Assembly: GCA_963848035.1 (NCBI GenBank)
Contig: CAWKCD010000001.1
Coordinates: 4,278,001 to 4,342,000 of the forward strand
Source: JAVVHH01 sp963848035
Lineage (GTDB): Bacteria > Pseudomonadota > Alphaproteobacteria > Acetobacterales > Acetobacteraceae
Length of the DNA stretch: 64,000 nucleotides
Reading direction: 5' to 3'
The position numbers and the translations under genes are program-made. This document shows positions 7,136 through 15,946 of this stretch, piece after piece; position 1 is the stretch's first letter, and the number at the start of each line of letters is the position of its first letter. The notes under the pieces were generated by a model. The model was not told the origin of the DNA. It searched no databases and saw only the letters and a list, made by a program, of their open reading frames with translations.

Positions 7136-8352
7136 GTCGAAGACTGCGCCATCCCGGGCTTCGGCTCGGGATGGCGCAGGCACTGCCATACGAACCAGCC
7201 GAACAGCGCCGCGAGCGCGATCGGGTTGACGAAGAAGAAACGGCTCGTCGCCGTGGTCAGGGCCGGAAACAGCAGCCCGGCCGAGAGGATGCCAATCTCG
7301 ATCGGCCGCCACGGCCCTCGATGCGCCTGCACCCCCAGAAGCACCGCGCCTGTCACCGCCGGCAGGTCATAGCCAAACGAGAACGGAAGCGCGAGGAAGG
7401 TGCCGCTCAACACGCAGGCGGCCTCGAGTTCGCCGATGCCGCGGCGGCAGCATAGCGCGACCAGCGCCGCAACGATGATCGCCACGCCAAACTGGACCGC
7501 CTGTGCCGCCGCCGGGCTCGCCCCGAGCAGCGAGAGCGTCGCCATTACGGTCGGTTTGCGGTAGTCGCTCACCTCGCCCTGCAGCCAGGCCGCGTGCTGC
7601 GCGGCGTAGTCCAGCCAAGCCGGCCAGGTCGCCGGCCCGAACGCCCAGGCCGCGAGCAATCCCATCATCAGCGCGGTGGCAGACGCTATCGCGATCGCGC
7701 GCCACGCCCGGGCCGAGAGCAGCGCGACCGGCACCAGCAGTCCCAGCGCGGGCTTGATCGTCGCCAGTCCCAGCAGCACCCCGCCGAGCGCGGGATTGGG
7801 ACCGGCCAACCGCAAGCCCGCAAGCAGCAGCGCTCCCTCGATCAGGCCGTTCTGCCCATAGGCCAAGGCGATCGCCGTCGTCGGCGCCAGGATCGCCACG
7901 CCGATCGCCCCAGCCCGCCAACGCGGCGCCGCCATGGCCACGACGAACAGCAGGAGCCCCACCCCGTCCCACGCGAGTTGCGCTGCCGGAAAACGCAGCA
8001 TCCCCAGCGGCCACACCACGAAAAGATACGGAGGCGGATACGGGAACGGAAAACTCTGCCGCAACGCGGGCTCGGTCTCGAGTTGGAAACGATGCAGCGC
8101 CGCCGGATCGTAGATCGCCGCCGGATCGGCGTGGCGCACGAATAGTGCGGCAGACCAATGAGCGAAGAAATCGTTGAACGCCAGGAAACCGCCGCCGAGC
8201 TGATGCAGGACCGGCACGAGCTCGCGCGCCGCGAATCCGATGCAGATCAACAGCACCGCCGCCGTAATCAGGCGCAACGCCCAAGCTGACACCGGCCTGT
8301 TCAGCGCGAAGCGCGCCGAAAACGATCGCGAACGCACAAATTCTCGGCGCAT
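7132..8352 (-). CDS. Polytopic membrane protein, glycosyltransferase 87-like
   Basis: A 406-residue integral membrane protein with many hydrophobic segments. After the first membrane span (about residues 26-48) comes an extracytoplasmic segment with NDFFAHWSAA and PAAIYDPAALHRFQ, the pattern of DUF2029/GT87 polyprenyl-phosphate sugar-dependent transferases; the Asp in NDF would be the candidate catalytic residue. It probably transfers a mannose-like sugar in envelope glycan synthesis, but donor and acceptor are unknown. The TAG stop shares bases with the glnA stop, so the genes overlap by four bases. A similar protein is encoded at 35475-36839. Confidence 0.7.
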   Translation of the reverse strand: MRREFVRSRSFSARFALNRPVSAWALRLITAAVLLICIGFAARELVPVLHQLGGGFLAFNDFFAHWSAALFVRHADPAAIYDPAALHRFQLETEPALRQSFPFPYPPPYLFVVWPLGMLRFPAAQLAWDGVGLLLFVVAMAAPRWRAGAIGVAILAPTTAIALAYGQNGLIEGALLLAGLRLAGPNPALGGVLLGLATIKPALGLLVPVALLSARAWRAIAIASATALMMGLLAAWAFGPATWPAWLDYAAQHAAWLQGEVSDYRKPTVMATLSLLGASPAAAQAVQFGVAIIVAALVALCCRRGIGELEAACVLSGTFLALPFSFGYDLPAVTGAVLLGVQAHRGPWRPIEIGILSAGLLFPALTTATSRFFFVNPIALAALFGWFVWQCLRHPEPKPGMAQSST

Positions 8353-8455
8353 CGGCTGCCAGGTGACTGTCTCATAAGCACTCTATCGCCGGAATAACGA
8401 ATTTCTGCCCATTGCGGTCTTGAATCCAGCCTCCACTCCCGGCACAGACTTGGCA

Positions 8456-9829
8456 ATGGATAGTCACAACCGCTCCACTCGCCGGGCAGCTCCAAAGGCC
8501 GCCTTTTCCGCCTTCGCTGGCTTCGTTGCGCTGGGTCTTCCGGCGGTGGCCACGGCTCAGGGCATCGTCAACCAGAACGCCGCGCCGCCTGCGGTGAGCA
8601 ACCCGACGGCTCCGGCGGGCGCAGCCACTGCGCCGACGCCGCCAGCCACCCCGGCCCCCGGCCCGGCACCGGCCTTGTTCTCCTCGGAATGGACCGGCGG
8701 CATCAAATACGGCCTCCAGGTCGAAGGCGGCATCACCGTCAACACACTCTCGCCGAACAACAACCGCAACTTCGGCATGCTGTTCAACGACCTGTCGAAC
8801 CGCCCGATCCTGAACGGCATCACCGGCACGATCAGCCGCGACATCGACCCGAAGGCGACGACGACCGATTTCGGCTTCAAGCTGCAGGCGCTCTACGGCT
8901 CCGACGCCCGCATCATCCACACGCTCGGCGTGTTCGATCAGCTGATCCATGACCGCAACCAGATCGACATCGTGGAAGCCGACGTCAGCGTCCACTTCCC
9001 TGACCTATTCGCCAACGGCCTCGACCTGAAGGCCGGCATCTTCCCGACGCCGCTCGGCGTCGAGGTGATCGATCCGAAGGCCAACCCGTTCTATTCGCAC
9101 TCTTACATCTTCAATTACGGCCTGCCCTACAAGCACACCGGCGCACTGGCGACCGCCCATGTCAGCGACCTGCTCGACCTGTATCTCGGCGCGGACACCG
9201 GCACGAACACCTTCGTGGCATACGGCGCCGGCGACAACAACAACCGCCCCGGCGGCATCTTCGGCTTCGGCCTCAACTTCCTCGACGGCAAGCTGACCGT
9301 GCTCGCGCTGAGCCATGTCGGGCCTGAGGACTCCAAGCTCAACACGCCCTTCGCCAACAGCGCGATGCGCTACTACAACGACGTCGCCATCGTCTGGAAA
9401 ACCACCGACAAGCTGACGCTGACCGCCGAGTTCAACTACGTGAAGGAGGACGGTTTCCGCGCCGAAGGCTACGGCGCCGCCGCCTACGCCAGCTACGCCC
9501 TGAACGACCAGCTTACCCTGAACGGCCGCGGCGAGATCTGGCGCGACAACAGCAACTTCTTCGTCTCGACCCCAGCGAACTACCGCGACTATGTCGCGTC
9601 CGAACGCGGCACCCTCGCCAACCTGATCACGGCGCGGAGCCCGACCACCTACTCCGAGCTCACCGCCGGGGTGACCTATAAGCTCCAGGGGCTGCCGGAG
9701 AAGATCAGCACCGCGATGATCCGTCCCGAGATCCGCTACGACCGCTCGCTCAACGGCACCACCCCATTCGGCGACGGCCAGCACCAGGGCCGCTGGACCT
9801 TCGCCGCCGACATCGTTCTCGGCTTCTAA
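8456..9829 (+). CDS. Outer-membrane beta-barrel porin-like protein
   Basis: A 457-residue predicted outer-membrane barrel. A signal peptide ends with AVATAQG, followed by a Pro/Ala/Thr-rich linker of about 40 residues and then alternating amphipathic strands rich in aromatic girdle residues and Asn/Gly turns. The protein ends ADIVLGF, a terminal Phe typical of barrels recognised by the Bam complex. The fold resembles the Bbp2 (putative beta-barrel porin-2) group. I chose ATG 8456; a TTG at 8420 would add twelve residues before the signal peptide. It is divergent from the GT87-like gene and ends in a strong terminator. Substrate unknown. Confidence 0.75.
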   Translation: MDSHNRSTRRAAPKAAFSAFAGFVALGLPAVATAQGIVNQNAAPPAVSNPTAPAGAATAPTPPATPAPGPAPALFSSEWTGGIKYGLQVEGGITVNTLSPNNNRNFGMLFNDLSNRPILNGITGTISRDIDPKATTTDFGFKLQALYGSDARIIHTLGVFDQLIHDRNQIDIVEADVSVHFPDLFANGLDLKAGIFPTPLGVEVIDPKANPFYSHSYIFNYGLPYKHTGALATAHVSDLLDLYLGADTGTNTFVAYGAGDNNNRPGGIFGFGLNFLDGKLTVLALSHVGPEDSKLNTPFANSAMRYYNDVAIVWKTTDKLTLTAEFNYVKEDGFRAEGYGAAAYASYALNDQLTLNGRGEIWRDNSNFFVSTPANYRDYVASERGTLANLITARSPTTYSELTAGVTYKLQGLPEKISTAMIRPEIRYDRSLNGTTPFGDGQHQGRWTFAADIVLGF

Positions 9830-9835
9830 CCGGCT

Positions 9836-9867
9836 GCAGGCCCCGCTCCCGCAGGAGAGGGGCCTGC
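9836..9867. terminator. Strong bidirectional terminator-like hairpin
   Basis: GCAGGCCCC (9836-9844) pairs perfectly with GGGGCCTGC (9859-9867), and CTCC/GGAG extend the stem inside the loop region. It sits in the 45-base gap between the convergent porin and acetamidase genes and could stop transcripts from both sides. A T-rich tail is weak. It is the only convergent gap in the window with room for such an element. Confidence 0.7.
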
Positions 9868-9874
9868 CGTGTTC

Positions 9875-10831
9875 TCAGCCCAGCAGGCCTTTCCTCAGCA
9901 TCCCGTGCACGCCCTTCTCGCCGTTGACCGTCTGCGTCACATGGAAATCGACGGCTAACGAGCAGAGCTGATACGCCTGATCCGGCGACAGATTGGTCCG
10001 CCGGCAGATGAACGCGATCATCTCGCGCAGCGCCGTCTTCATGGCCACATCGAGATCCTCGTGCATGCCCATCGAGATGTAATGCGTCGCCGTCTCCCCG
10101 CGCGGATAGCGCAGCGCCGGGTCACGCGCGCCGCCCCCTTTGTGCAGCGTCAGCGTGAACGTCCCGGTCAGACACATCTCGAGCGCGTTGATGCACACCT
10201 CACCGTCGCCCTGCACGCCATGTCCGTCGCCGGCGGAGAAGCGCGCGCCGTCCACGAACACCGGCAGATAGAGCGTGCTCCCCGCCCCCAGCTCTTTGTT
10301 GTCGAGATTGCCGCCGTGCTCCCGCGGCTCCTTGGTCGACAGCACGCCGTATTCGGGCTTGGGCGCCACGCCCATGACGCCGAAGAAGGGCGATAGCGGC
10401 AATTCCATGCCCCAGGGCAACCGGCACGTCCCGGCCGCCCTGTCGACGGTGATATGACTCAGGAACCGGTCCGGGAAATCCTCCGGCAGCGTGCCCGCCA
10501 GCGGCCGATGGCCGCAAAACCCCCAATCGGCGCCAAGCTCGATCGCGTCGATATGCACCTCCAGCATGTCGCCGGGTTCTGCCCCGCGGACCGCGACCGG
10601 CCCGGTCAGGATATGCGGCCCGAGCCGCGGCGGATTGGCGGCATGGATCACCGCCAGCGCCGGCGGGATCGTCAATCCCGAACCCGGCGGCGGCATCACG
10701 TCCGGCGCGCCGGAGACGCATTGCAGCACCACCGTCTCGCCACTCTCGATGGTGAGGACCGGCGCGTATTCCGCGCTGAACGTCCCCCAGTGGATGGTGT
10801 CGGGACGTGCGTCGATGCGGTGGGATGCCAT
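9875..10831 (-). CDS. Acetamidase/formamidase family protein
   Basis: A 318-residue cytoplasmic amidase of the FmdA/AmdA family, which hydrolyses formamide, acetamide or similar short amides to ammonia and the acid. The start MASHRIDARPDTIHWG and block GDMLEVHIDAIELG are typical. The metal-site region HGVQGDGEVCINALEM with its His and Glu is intact. The length fits the shorter bacterial forms. No urea/amide ABC transporter is directly linked. It lies upstream of nothing obvious in the same direction; tatA begins on the same strand further right. Confidence 0.88.
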   Translation of the reverse strand: MASHRIDARPDTIHWGTFSAEYAPVLTIESGETVVLQCVSGAPDVMPPPGSGLTIPPALAVIHAANPPRLGPHILTGPVAVRGAEPGDMLEVHIDAIELGADWGFCGHRPLAGTLPEDFPDRFLSHITVDRAAGTCRLPWGMELPLSPFFGVMGVAPKPEYGVLSTKEPREHGGNLDNKELGAGSTLYLPVFVDGARFSAGDGHGVQGDGEVCINALEMCLTGTFTLTLHKGGGARDPALRYPRGETATHYISMGMHEDLDVAMKTALREMIAFICRRTNLSPDQAYQLCSLAVDFHVTQTVNGEKGVHGMLRKGLLG

Positions 10832-10899
10832 TGCGGAGGACTCCGGGGTGAACCCGAACTCCTCCGCAGGACCTGGCTCAGGTCAAGTCGGCGCGCCGA

Positions 10900-11160
10900 T
10901 CAGAGCGCGCGCGTCGTCTCCCGCGGCGGAACTGTGCCGGCGGCCGTCGTGTGTGCCGTGGTCGTGCCTGGACCCGAGATCGTCCCGGTCGGATGGGTGG
11001 CGCTTGCCTCCATCAACTCGTCCTCGGCCATGTTCTTCTTGAACGACTTGATGCCTTTAGCGAAGTCGCCCATCAGACCGCTGATTTTGCTACCGCCCCC
11101 GAACAGCACGAGGACGACCAGCAATACGATCATCCAATGCCAGATGCTGAAGCTACCCAT
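10900..11160 (-). CDS. tatA: Sec-independent protein translocase subunit TatA
   Basis: An 86-residue TatA/TatE-type protein that forms the pore component for folded twin-arginine substrates. It has the short N-terminal membrane helix (about residues 7-21), the FG hinge in LFGGGSK, and the amphipathic helix LMGDFAKGIKSFKK. The tail is Thr/Pro-rich and variable, as usual. It stands alone here; tatB and tatC are not in the window. At least two Tat-type signal peptides occur nearby (the peptide-binding protein at 16593 and the binding protein at 49881), giving it likely clients. Confidence 0.93.
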   Translation of the reverse strand: MGSFSIWHWMIVLLVVLVLFGGGSKISGLMGDFAKGIKSFKKNMAEDELMEASATHPTGTISGPGTTTAHTTAAGTVPPRETTRAL

Positions 11161-11243
11161 TGGTCCCCTCCGAATACCGGGAGCGCTAAGCCCCCGCCTT
11201 TCCGTGTCTCAAATGGCGCGCTCCGACTTTGCTTGCAAGCGAA

Positions 11244-11693
11244 TTACGGACGGATGAAGCCATACGTCTGATACGTACTCGCCCCCATCGCGCCCACCGG
11301 GTCCCACCAGACGCGTACGGCGCTCCAATCGTTGGCCTCCGACACGTCGATCACCGGCTCGCCGCTAGTGATCCGTCGATGCACCCAGTTCGCATGGTCG
11401 ACCCTGATCTCCCGGGCCGAAACCTGCTCGCGGACGACCGCGACATGGCCCGAGGGCAACCGATCCGACCGGCGGAACACCAACACGCCGCCGGGCGCCG
11501 GCGTCTCGGACCGGTCATACCGACCCGCGGCCTGATCCCACCAATCGGCTGCGTCGCCATAGAGTGCGATCCCCGTCGCTGCACGGGCATACGGCGCACA
11601 TTCGAGGCTCGTCGCCACGCCGGTGATCGCAACCCGCCCGCCGCACGCCGCGAGCGACAATGCCGAAAGCAACAACAACAGGCGCAGCAGCAT
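11244..11693 (-). CDS. CHAP-domain lipoprotein, probable peptidoglycan amidase/endopeptidase
   Basis: A 149-residue secreted CHAP (cysteine/histidine-dependent amidohydrolase/peptidase) protein. The N terminus is a lipoprotein signal with lipobox SLAAC ending at Cys17. The catalytic Cys is in LECAPYAR, and the catalytic His is in GHVAVV. A later HANW motif completes the domain. Such proteins cut peptidoglycan cross-bridges or stem peptides in the periplasm. The domain fills the whole mature protein. It has its own start 83 bases upstream of the tatA start across a short gap, and no clear partner gene. Confidence 0.85.
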   Translation of the reverse strand: MLLRLLLLLSALSLAACGGRVAITGVATSLECAPYARAATGIALYGDAADWWDQAAGRYDRSETPAPGGVLVFRRSDRLPSGHVAVVREQVSAREIRVDHANWVHRRITSGEPVIDVSEANDWSAVRVWWDPVGAMGASTYQTYGFIRP

Positions 11694-11739
11694 GGGTCAC
11701 CTGAGCGGGGCAACAGTCTCAATTTGCACAATTCGCAGG

Positions 11740-12042
11740 TCACGCCCAAGCCCAAACCAACCAGGCCACCGTCGTCCCCCCCAGGATCCCGACCGACATC
11801 TGTCGTGTGGCGATCATCAACCCGATTGCGGCGGCTGAACCGATCCACTCCGGCCACCCCCCGTGCGCTAGCGCCGGCGCGACGTAAGACATGAACAAGG
11901 TACCGGGAATATAGCCGAGCATGGCGCGTATCCGTTGGCTCGGCCGCACCGCCCGGAAGACCAGATAGCCTCCTGCGCGCGTCGCATACGTCGCCAGCGA
12001 CATCCCGACGATCGCCAGCAGCACCCACGGATCCAGCGTCAC
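11740..12042 (-). CDS. azlD: Branched-chain amino acid exporter small subunit, AzlD family
   Basis: A 100-residue membrane protein with about four hydrophobic segments, matching the AzlD/YgaH partner of AzlC in branched-chain amino acid export. The segment MSLATYATRAGGYL and the RAMLGYIPGTLFMSYVAPAL block are typical. The start is GTG at 12042, whose last bases overlap the TGA that ends the azlC reading frame (GTGA overlap). This confirms where azlC should end and shows that the longer open frame joining azlC to azlD is created by a frameshift. Substrates in characterised homologues are leucine, valine and their analogues. Confidence 0.82.
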   Translation of the reverse strand: MTLDPWVLLAIVGMSLATYATRAGGYLVFRAVRPSQRIRAMLGYIPGTLFMSYVAPALAHGGWPEWIGSAAAIGLMIATRQMSVGILGGTTVAWLVWAWA

Positions 12043-12741
12043 CGCCGCGAATCCCGCAACACACCCACCGCACTGCCCGCCAGCGCGCCGCCCACGATGT
12101 GCCATGACGTCCCAGGCAGCAGGAATGCGATCGCAAGCGCGGTAACCCCGGCGACCACCCACGGCAGCAGATCCCCCCTGCCCCGCCACATCAGCACCAG
12201 GATCGACACGAACACCGCCAACGCCGCGAAGAAGATCGGGTGACCCGGCGGCGGCCGCAGCGCGCTCCCCACCAGATGCCCAACCGCGGTGAACCCGGTC
12301 CAGACGAACCACATCAGCGCCGCCCGACCCGAGCAGGAACCCCGCATCCCACCGCCGCGCCTGCATCTCGGCCACGGACAGCGCCCAATTCTGGTCCGCC
12401 ATCACGAACAGGCTGAGCCACAGCCGCCAGCCGCGGATGCGGTCGAGCCAGGGCCCCAGCACCGGGCCCATCAACGCCAGCCGCAGATTGACGATGAAGG
12501 CCGACGTCGTCGCCGCGATCACCGGCGCCGGCACGCCCCAATGCCCGAGCGCCAGCAACTGCGCCGATCCCGCGTAGCAGAACGCGCTCATCAGCGTGAT
12601 CTCGAGCAGGCTGAGCCCCTGCCCCTGCGCCACGATCCCGATGACGAGCGCGAACGGCACCACGCCCACCTGCATCGGCAGACTGGCGCGCGCCCCGGCA
12701 ATGATGGCTTCGCGCGAGAAGCGCGGGCGGTCGCGCGACAT
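12039..12741 (-). pseudogene. azlC: Branched-chain amino acid exporter large subunit AzlC, broken by a +1 frameshift
   Basis: AzlC is encoded in two frames. The first 140 or so residues start MSRDRPRFSREAII and contain the family block FCYAGSAQLLALG and the MADQNWALS segment. The frame then changes within 12319-12330, near residue 139, and continues as ALMWFVWTGFTAVGHLVG to LRDSRR before TGA at 12039-12041. Removing one base from a GGG run restores a full AzlC of about 233 residues that overlaps azlD correctly. The original frame runs on into azlD and would make an artificial fusion. The ATG overlaps the recX stop. It may be a real mutation or a base-insertion error. Confidence 0.8.
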
Positions 12742-13292
12742 CAGCCCTGCTTGATTTGCAGCAAAAGACGTTCCGCCTCGTCAGGCTCCGTCCGCAGCGC
12801 CCGCTCGGCGATGTCGCGCATGAAACCTGCCCGCGCCAATGCCGCCAACTCGCGCTGCTGCTCCGCCGGGTCGGCCGGTGCAGCCCGGAACGGCCCGAAC
12901 CGCCGCCGTCGCAGGAACATCAACGCGGCCGGGAAATCATCCTCCGGCAAGGCGCCGCCAGCGATCTCCGCGTCCACGCCCTTGGACGCAAGGTGCGCCG
13001 CCACCGCGCGACGCGAGCGCCCCGCGCGGACCAGCCGCCGCGCCCGCGCGGTTGCGAAAGCCGCGTCGTCCACCACGCCGGACCCGGCCAGCTCACGCGC
13101 CACGGCCCGAGCCGCCGCATAGGCCGGTTCTGCAGTTTCCGCCGGCTCACCGCTCTCGCGCAGCCAGCGCGCGATCCGCCGGTCCAGCACGCGGACCAGC
13201 CCGGCCTCGGTCGCGGCGTAGCGGGCCAAATGGCGCAACGCCGCCTCGTGCAGCGCCGCCCGATCGGGGATTACACTTTTGTCCTGAGCCAT
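12741..13292 (-). CDS. recX: RecX family regulatory protein
   Basis: A 183-residue helical protein resembling RecX, which blocks RecA filament growth. It shows the repeated three-helix modules: ALRHLARYAATEAGLVRVLDRRI near the N terminus, then VDDAAFATARARRLVRAGRSRRAVAAHLASKGV in the centre (the canonical RecX repeat). The C-terminal repeat is Arg-rich. recA is not in the window, so control by LexA/RecA cannot be judged. It is divergent from argD. The stop overlaps the azlC start codon by one base, so recX, azlC and azlD are probably one transcript. Confidence 0.85.
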   Translation of the reverse strand: MAQDKSVIPDRAALHEAALRHLARYAATEAGLVRVLDRRIARWLRESGEPAETAEPAYAAARAVARELAGSGVVDDAAFATARARRLVRAGRSRRAVAAHLASKGVDAEIAGGALPEDDFPAALMFLRRRRFGPFRAAPADPAEQQRELAALARAGFMRDIAERALRTEPDEAERLLLQIKQG

Positions 13293-13494
13293 CCCCCCTC
13301 TCTAAGCACGCGCAGACCGTCGCCGGAACCCGGCGGCCGCGCCGCAAGCCCCGCCCAGCAGCAGGTAAACGCTTGTGTGCGTTGACTTCGCGAGCCGGCC
13401 TAGCCCAAGGTGGCGGCTTGTCCAGCCTCGTTCGGCGGAGGTCCGCCGCGCGTGTCGTTGCTGAACAGATGAGGAGAGGTTTGAGGATATCCCA

Positions 13495-14691
13495 ATGATT
13501 CCCGCCCTGATGCCGACCTACAACCGTGCCAACCTCGCTTTCGAGCGGGGCGAGGGCGCTTGGCTGTACACGGCGGACGGGCGACGATTCCTCGACTTCG
13601 GCGCCGGTATCGCCACCTCCTCGGTCGGCCACGGCAACAAGCATCTGGTGCAGGCTATTGCCGATCAGGCCGCGCGCGTCATGCACACCAGCAATCTCTA
13701 CCGCGTGCCGCAGGCCGAGCGCCTGGCCGCACGCCTGGTCGAGAACACGTTCGCCGACAGCGCCTTCTTCTGCAATTCGGGGGCCGAGGCCAATGAAGGC
13801 ATGGTGAAGATGATGCGCAAGGCGATGGCCGAGCAGGGCAAGTCCGAGCGCTACCGCGTCATCTGCTTCGACGGCGCATTCCACGGCCGCACGCTCGCCA
13901 TGCTGTCGGCCACCGGCAACAAGAAGTACCTCGCCGGCTTCGGCCCGGCCGTCGAGGGCTTCGACCATGTCCCGTTCAACAACCTCAACGCGCTGCGCGA
14001 CGCCATTGGCCCAGAGACGGCGGGCATCATGGTCGAGCCGGTGCAGGGCGAAGGCGGCATCCGCACCGGCTCGGTCGAATTCCTGCGCGGGCTCCGCGCC
14101 GCCTGCGACGAGTTCGGCATCCTGCTTGGTCTTGACGAAGTGCAATGCGGCATGGGCCGGACCGGCAAGCTGTTCGCCTATGAGTGGGCCGGCATCGAGC
14201 CGGACGTGCTCTCGGCCGCCAAGGGCATCGCCGGCGGCTTCCCGATGGGCGCGATCCTCGCCAAGGAGCACGTCGCCAAATACCTGACGCCCGGCACCCA
14301 TGGCACGACGTTCGGCGGCAACCCGCTCGCCTGTGCGGCGGCCAATGCGGTGCTGGACATCATCCTGGCGCCGGGATTCCTCGACGAGGTGGTGCGCAAG
14401 GGCGAACTGCTCCGCAGCAAGCTCGAGGCGGTCGTGGCCGAGTATCCGAACGTCGTCTCGGAAGTCCGCGGCAAAGGGCTCATCCTCGGCCTGAAATCCG
14501 AGGTCCCCAACACCGAGCTGCAGGACGCGTTCATCGCCGAGGGCCTGCTCGCGGTCGCCGCCGGCGAGAACGTCGTCCGTCTGGTGCCGCCCCTCGTCAT
14601 CACCAATTCCGACATCGACGAAGCGGTGACGATGATCCGCCAGGGCGTCCGCCGTTCGCAGCCGACGCCCGTGGCATCCGCGGCAAAATGA
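13495..14691 (+). CDS. argD: Acetylornithine aminotransferase
   Basis: A 398-residue class III PLP aminotransferase that converts N-acetylglutamate semialdehyde to N-acetylornithine in arginine synthesis. Visible blocks are FLDFGAGIATSSVGHGN, the phosphate-binding NSGAEANEG, the cofactor aspartate in LGLDEVQCGMGRTG, and Lys243 in AAKGIAGGFPMG as the Schiff-base lysine. FGGNPLACAAANAVLD follows. GAGGAT six bases upstream of the ATG is the ribosome site. It is directly followed by argF, and the pair makes the two central arginine steps. It could also act on succinyldiaminopimelate, as ArgD does in other bacteria. Confidence 0.93.
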   Translation: MIPALMPTYNRANLAFERGEGAWLYTADGRRFLDFGAGIATSSVGHGNKHLVQAIADQAARVMHTSNLYRVPQAERLAARLVENTFADSAFFCNSGAEANEGMVKMMRKAMAEQGKSERYRVICFDGAFHGRTLAMLSATGNKKYLAGFGPAVEGFDHVPFNNLNALRDAIGPETAGIMVEPVQGEGGIRTGSVEFLRGLRAACDEFGILLGLDEVQCGMGRTGKLFAYEWAGIEPDVLSAAKGIAGGFPMGAILAKEHVAKYLTPGTHGTTFGGNPLACAAANAVLDIILAPGFLDEVVRKGELLRSKLEAVVAEYPNVVSEVRGKGLILGLKSEVPNTELQDAFIAEGLLAVAAGENVVRLVPPLVITNSDIDEAVTMIRQGVRRSQPTPVASAAK

Positions 14692-14698
14692 GCATGCC

Positions 14699-15655
14699 AT
14701 GACTCGGGCTCTCGCGGTCGCCGACCGCTACTCGACGGAAGGTGGCGAGTTCCCTCGCCACTTCCTCGACCTCACCGACTTCGACACCGCGACCTTGCGG
14801 AAGATGCTCGCCGATGCCGAACGTTTCAAACGCGACCGCAACGGCCCAAAGCCGCTTACGGGCAAGACCCTGGCGCTCATCTTCGAGAAGCCCAGCACCC
14901 GCACCCGCGTCAGCTTCGAGATCGGCATGCGCCAACTCGGCGGGGACGTGATCATCCTCTCGTCCAACGACATGCAGACAGGCCGCGGCGAGACCATGGC
15001 CGACACGGCCCGCGTGCTCTCGCGCTACGTCGACGCGATCATGTTCCGCACCGACGACGCAGCGCGCCTGCACGAGCTGGCGGAGCATGCGACCGTGCCC
15101 GTCATCAACGGCCTGACCAACCGGAGCCATCCCTGCCAGCTCATGGCCGACGTGATGACCTTCGAGGAGCATCGCGGCCCGATCGCCGGCCAAATCGTCG
15201 CCTGGACCGGCGACGGCAACAACGTCGCCTGCTCCTGGATCCAGGCCGCCGTCCGCTTCGGCTTCACCCTGCGCCTCGCGACCCCCGAGTTCCTGCGGCC
15301 GCCGCAGAAACTCGTCGATTGGGCCCGGTCCCAGGGCGCCAAGATCGAGCTCGTCGACAGCCCGGAGGCCGCCGTCCGCGGCGCGCGCTGCGTCGTTGCC
15401 GACACCTGGGTCAGCATGTCCGACGATCCGAACGAGAGCCGCCACAACATGCTCGCGCCCTACCGCGTCACCCAGGCGCTCATGGGCCAGGCCGCGCCCG
15501 ACGCGCTCTTCATGCACTGCCTGCCGGCCCATCGCGGCGACGAGGTCACCGCCGAGGTCATCGACGGCCCGCAATCCGTGGTGTTCGACGAGGCCGAGAA
15601 CCGCCTGCACGCGCAGAAGGGCATTCTGCTCTGGGCGCTCGCCGGGGACCGATGA
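14699..15655 (+). CDS. argF: Ornithine carbamoyltransferase
   Basis: A 318-residue carbamoyltransferase that makes citrulline from ornithine and carbamoyl phosphate. The carbamoyl-phosphate loop STRTR is at residues 66-70, with VSFEIGM following. The second-domain ornithine motif is HCLPAHRGDEVT, with Cys274 in it. VADTWVSM supplies the linker to the ornithine site. The length is normal for an anabolic enzyme. It starts seven bases after argD, and its TGA overlaps the ATG of the next small gene (ATGA), so all three are probably translated from one message. Confidence 0.95.
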   Translation: MTRALAVADRYSTEGGEFPRHFLDLTDFDTATLRKMLADAERFKRDRNGPKPLTGKTLALIFEKPSTRTRVSFEIGMRQLGGDVIILSSNDMQTGRGETMADTARVLSRYVDAIMFRTDDAARLHELAEHATVPVINGLTNRSHPCQLMADVMTFEEHRGPIAGQIVAWTGDGNNVACSWIQAAVRFGFTLRLATPEFLRPPQKLVDWARSQGAKIELVDSPEAAVRGARCVVADTWVSMSDDPNESRHNMLAPYRVTQALMGQAAPDALFMHCLPAHRGDEVTAEVIDGPQSVVFDEAENRLHAQKGILLWALAGDR

Positions 15656-15936
15656 CCGAGCCCATCGCGGCAACGCCCGGCTGGGTGGACGAGAGGCTCG
15701 ACCGGATCTTCGCCCACCTGCCGGCGACGACGCTCGCCGCACGCAACGCCTTCGCCACTTGCCTGGCCGCGCAGAAAGCGCCGGGCGCGCCGTCCGATCT
15801 GCTCGGCGCCGAGTTCGAGCCCTGCCACGCGGCGCTGCGCCGGTCACTGCTCGGGGCAGCGGTCGATCGCACGCTGTGCAATTCGATCATGGCCGAACTC
15901 GAAGCACTCGAGGCCGAGATCGCCGCCGACAGCTAA
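15652..15936 (+). CDS. Hypothetical protein (94 aa) coupled to argF
   Basis: A 94-residue soluble protein whose ATG overlaps the argF stop by four bases. It starts MTEPIAATPGWVDERLDRIF, is largely helical and Ala/Leu-rich, and contains three Cys (ATCLAAQ, EPCHAAL, TLCNSI) that could bind a metal or form a disulfide. No family is recognised. Its reading frame has the codon bias of its neighbours, and the tight overlap supports translation. It may be a lineage-specific partner of the arginine genes, but this is inference from position only. Confidence 0.6.
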   Translation: MTEPIAATPGWVDERLDRIFAHLPATTLAARNAFATCLAAQKAPGAPSDLLGAEFEPCHAALRRSLLGAAVDRTLCNSIMAELEALEAEIAADS

Positions 15937-15946
15937 GGGGGCGCCG

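Noticed and set aside
11740..12741. A single 333-residue protein joining AzlC to AzlD as a natural fusion
   Set aside because: The middle third is Arg/Gly-rich nonsense and the missing AzlC half is readable in the neighbouring frame, ending with a GTGA overlap to azlD. A frameshift explains everything.
13147..14700. A 517-residue open frame antisense to argD
   Set aside because: Shadow frame. argD on the plus strand has complete PLP motifs and a good ribosome site, and the antisense translation is repetitive and without recognisable domains.
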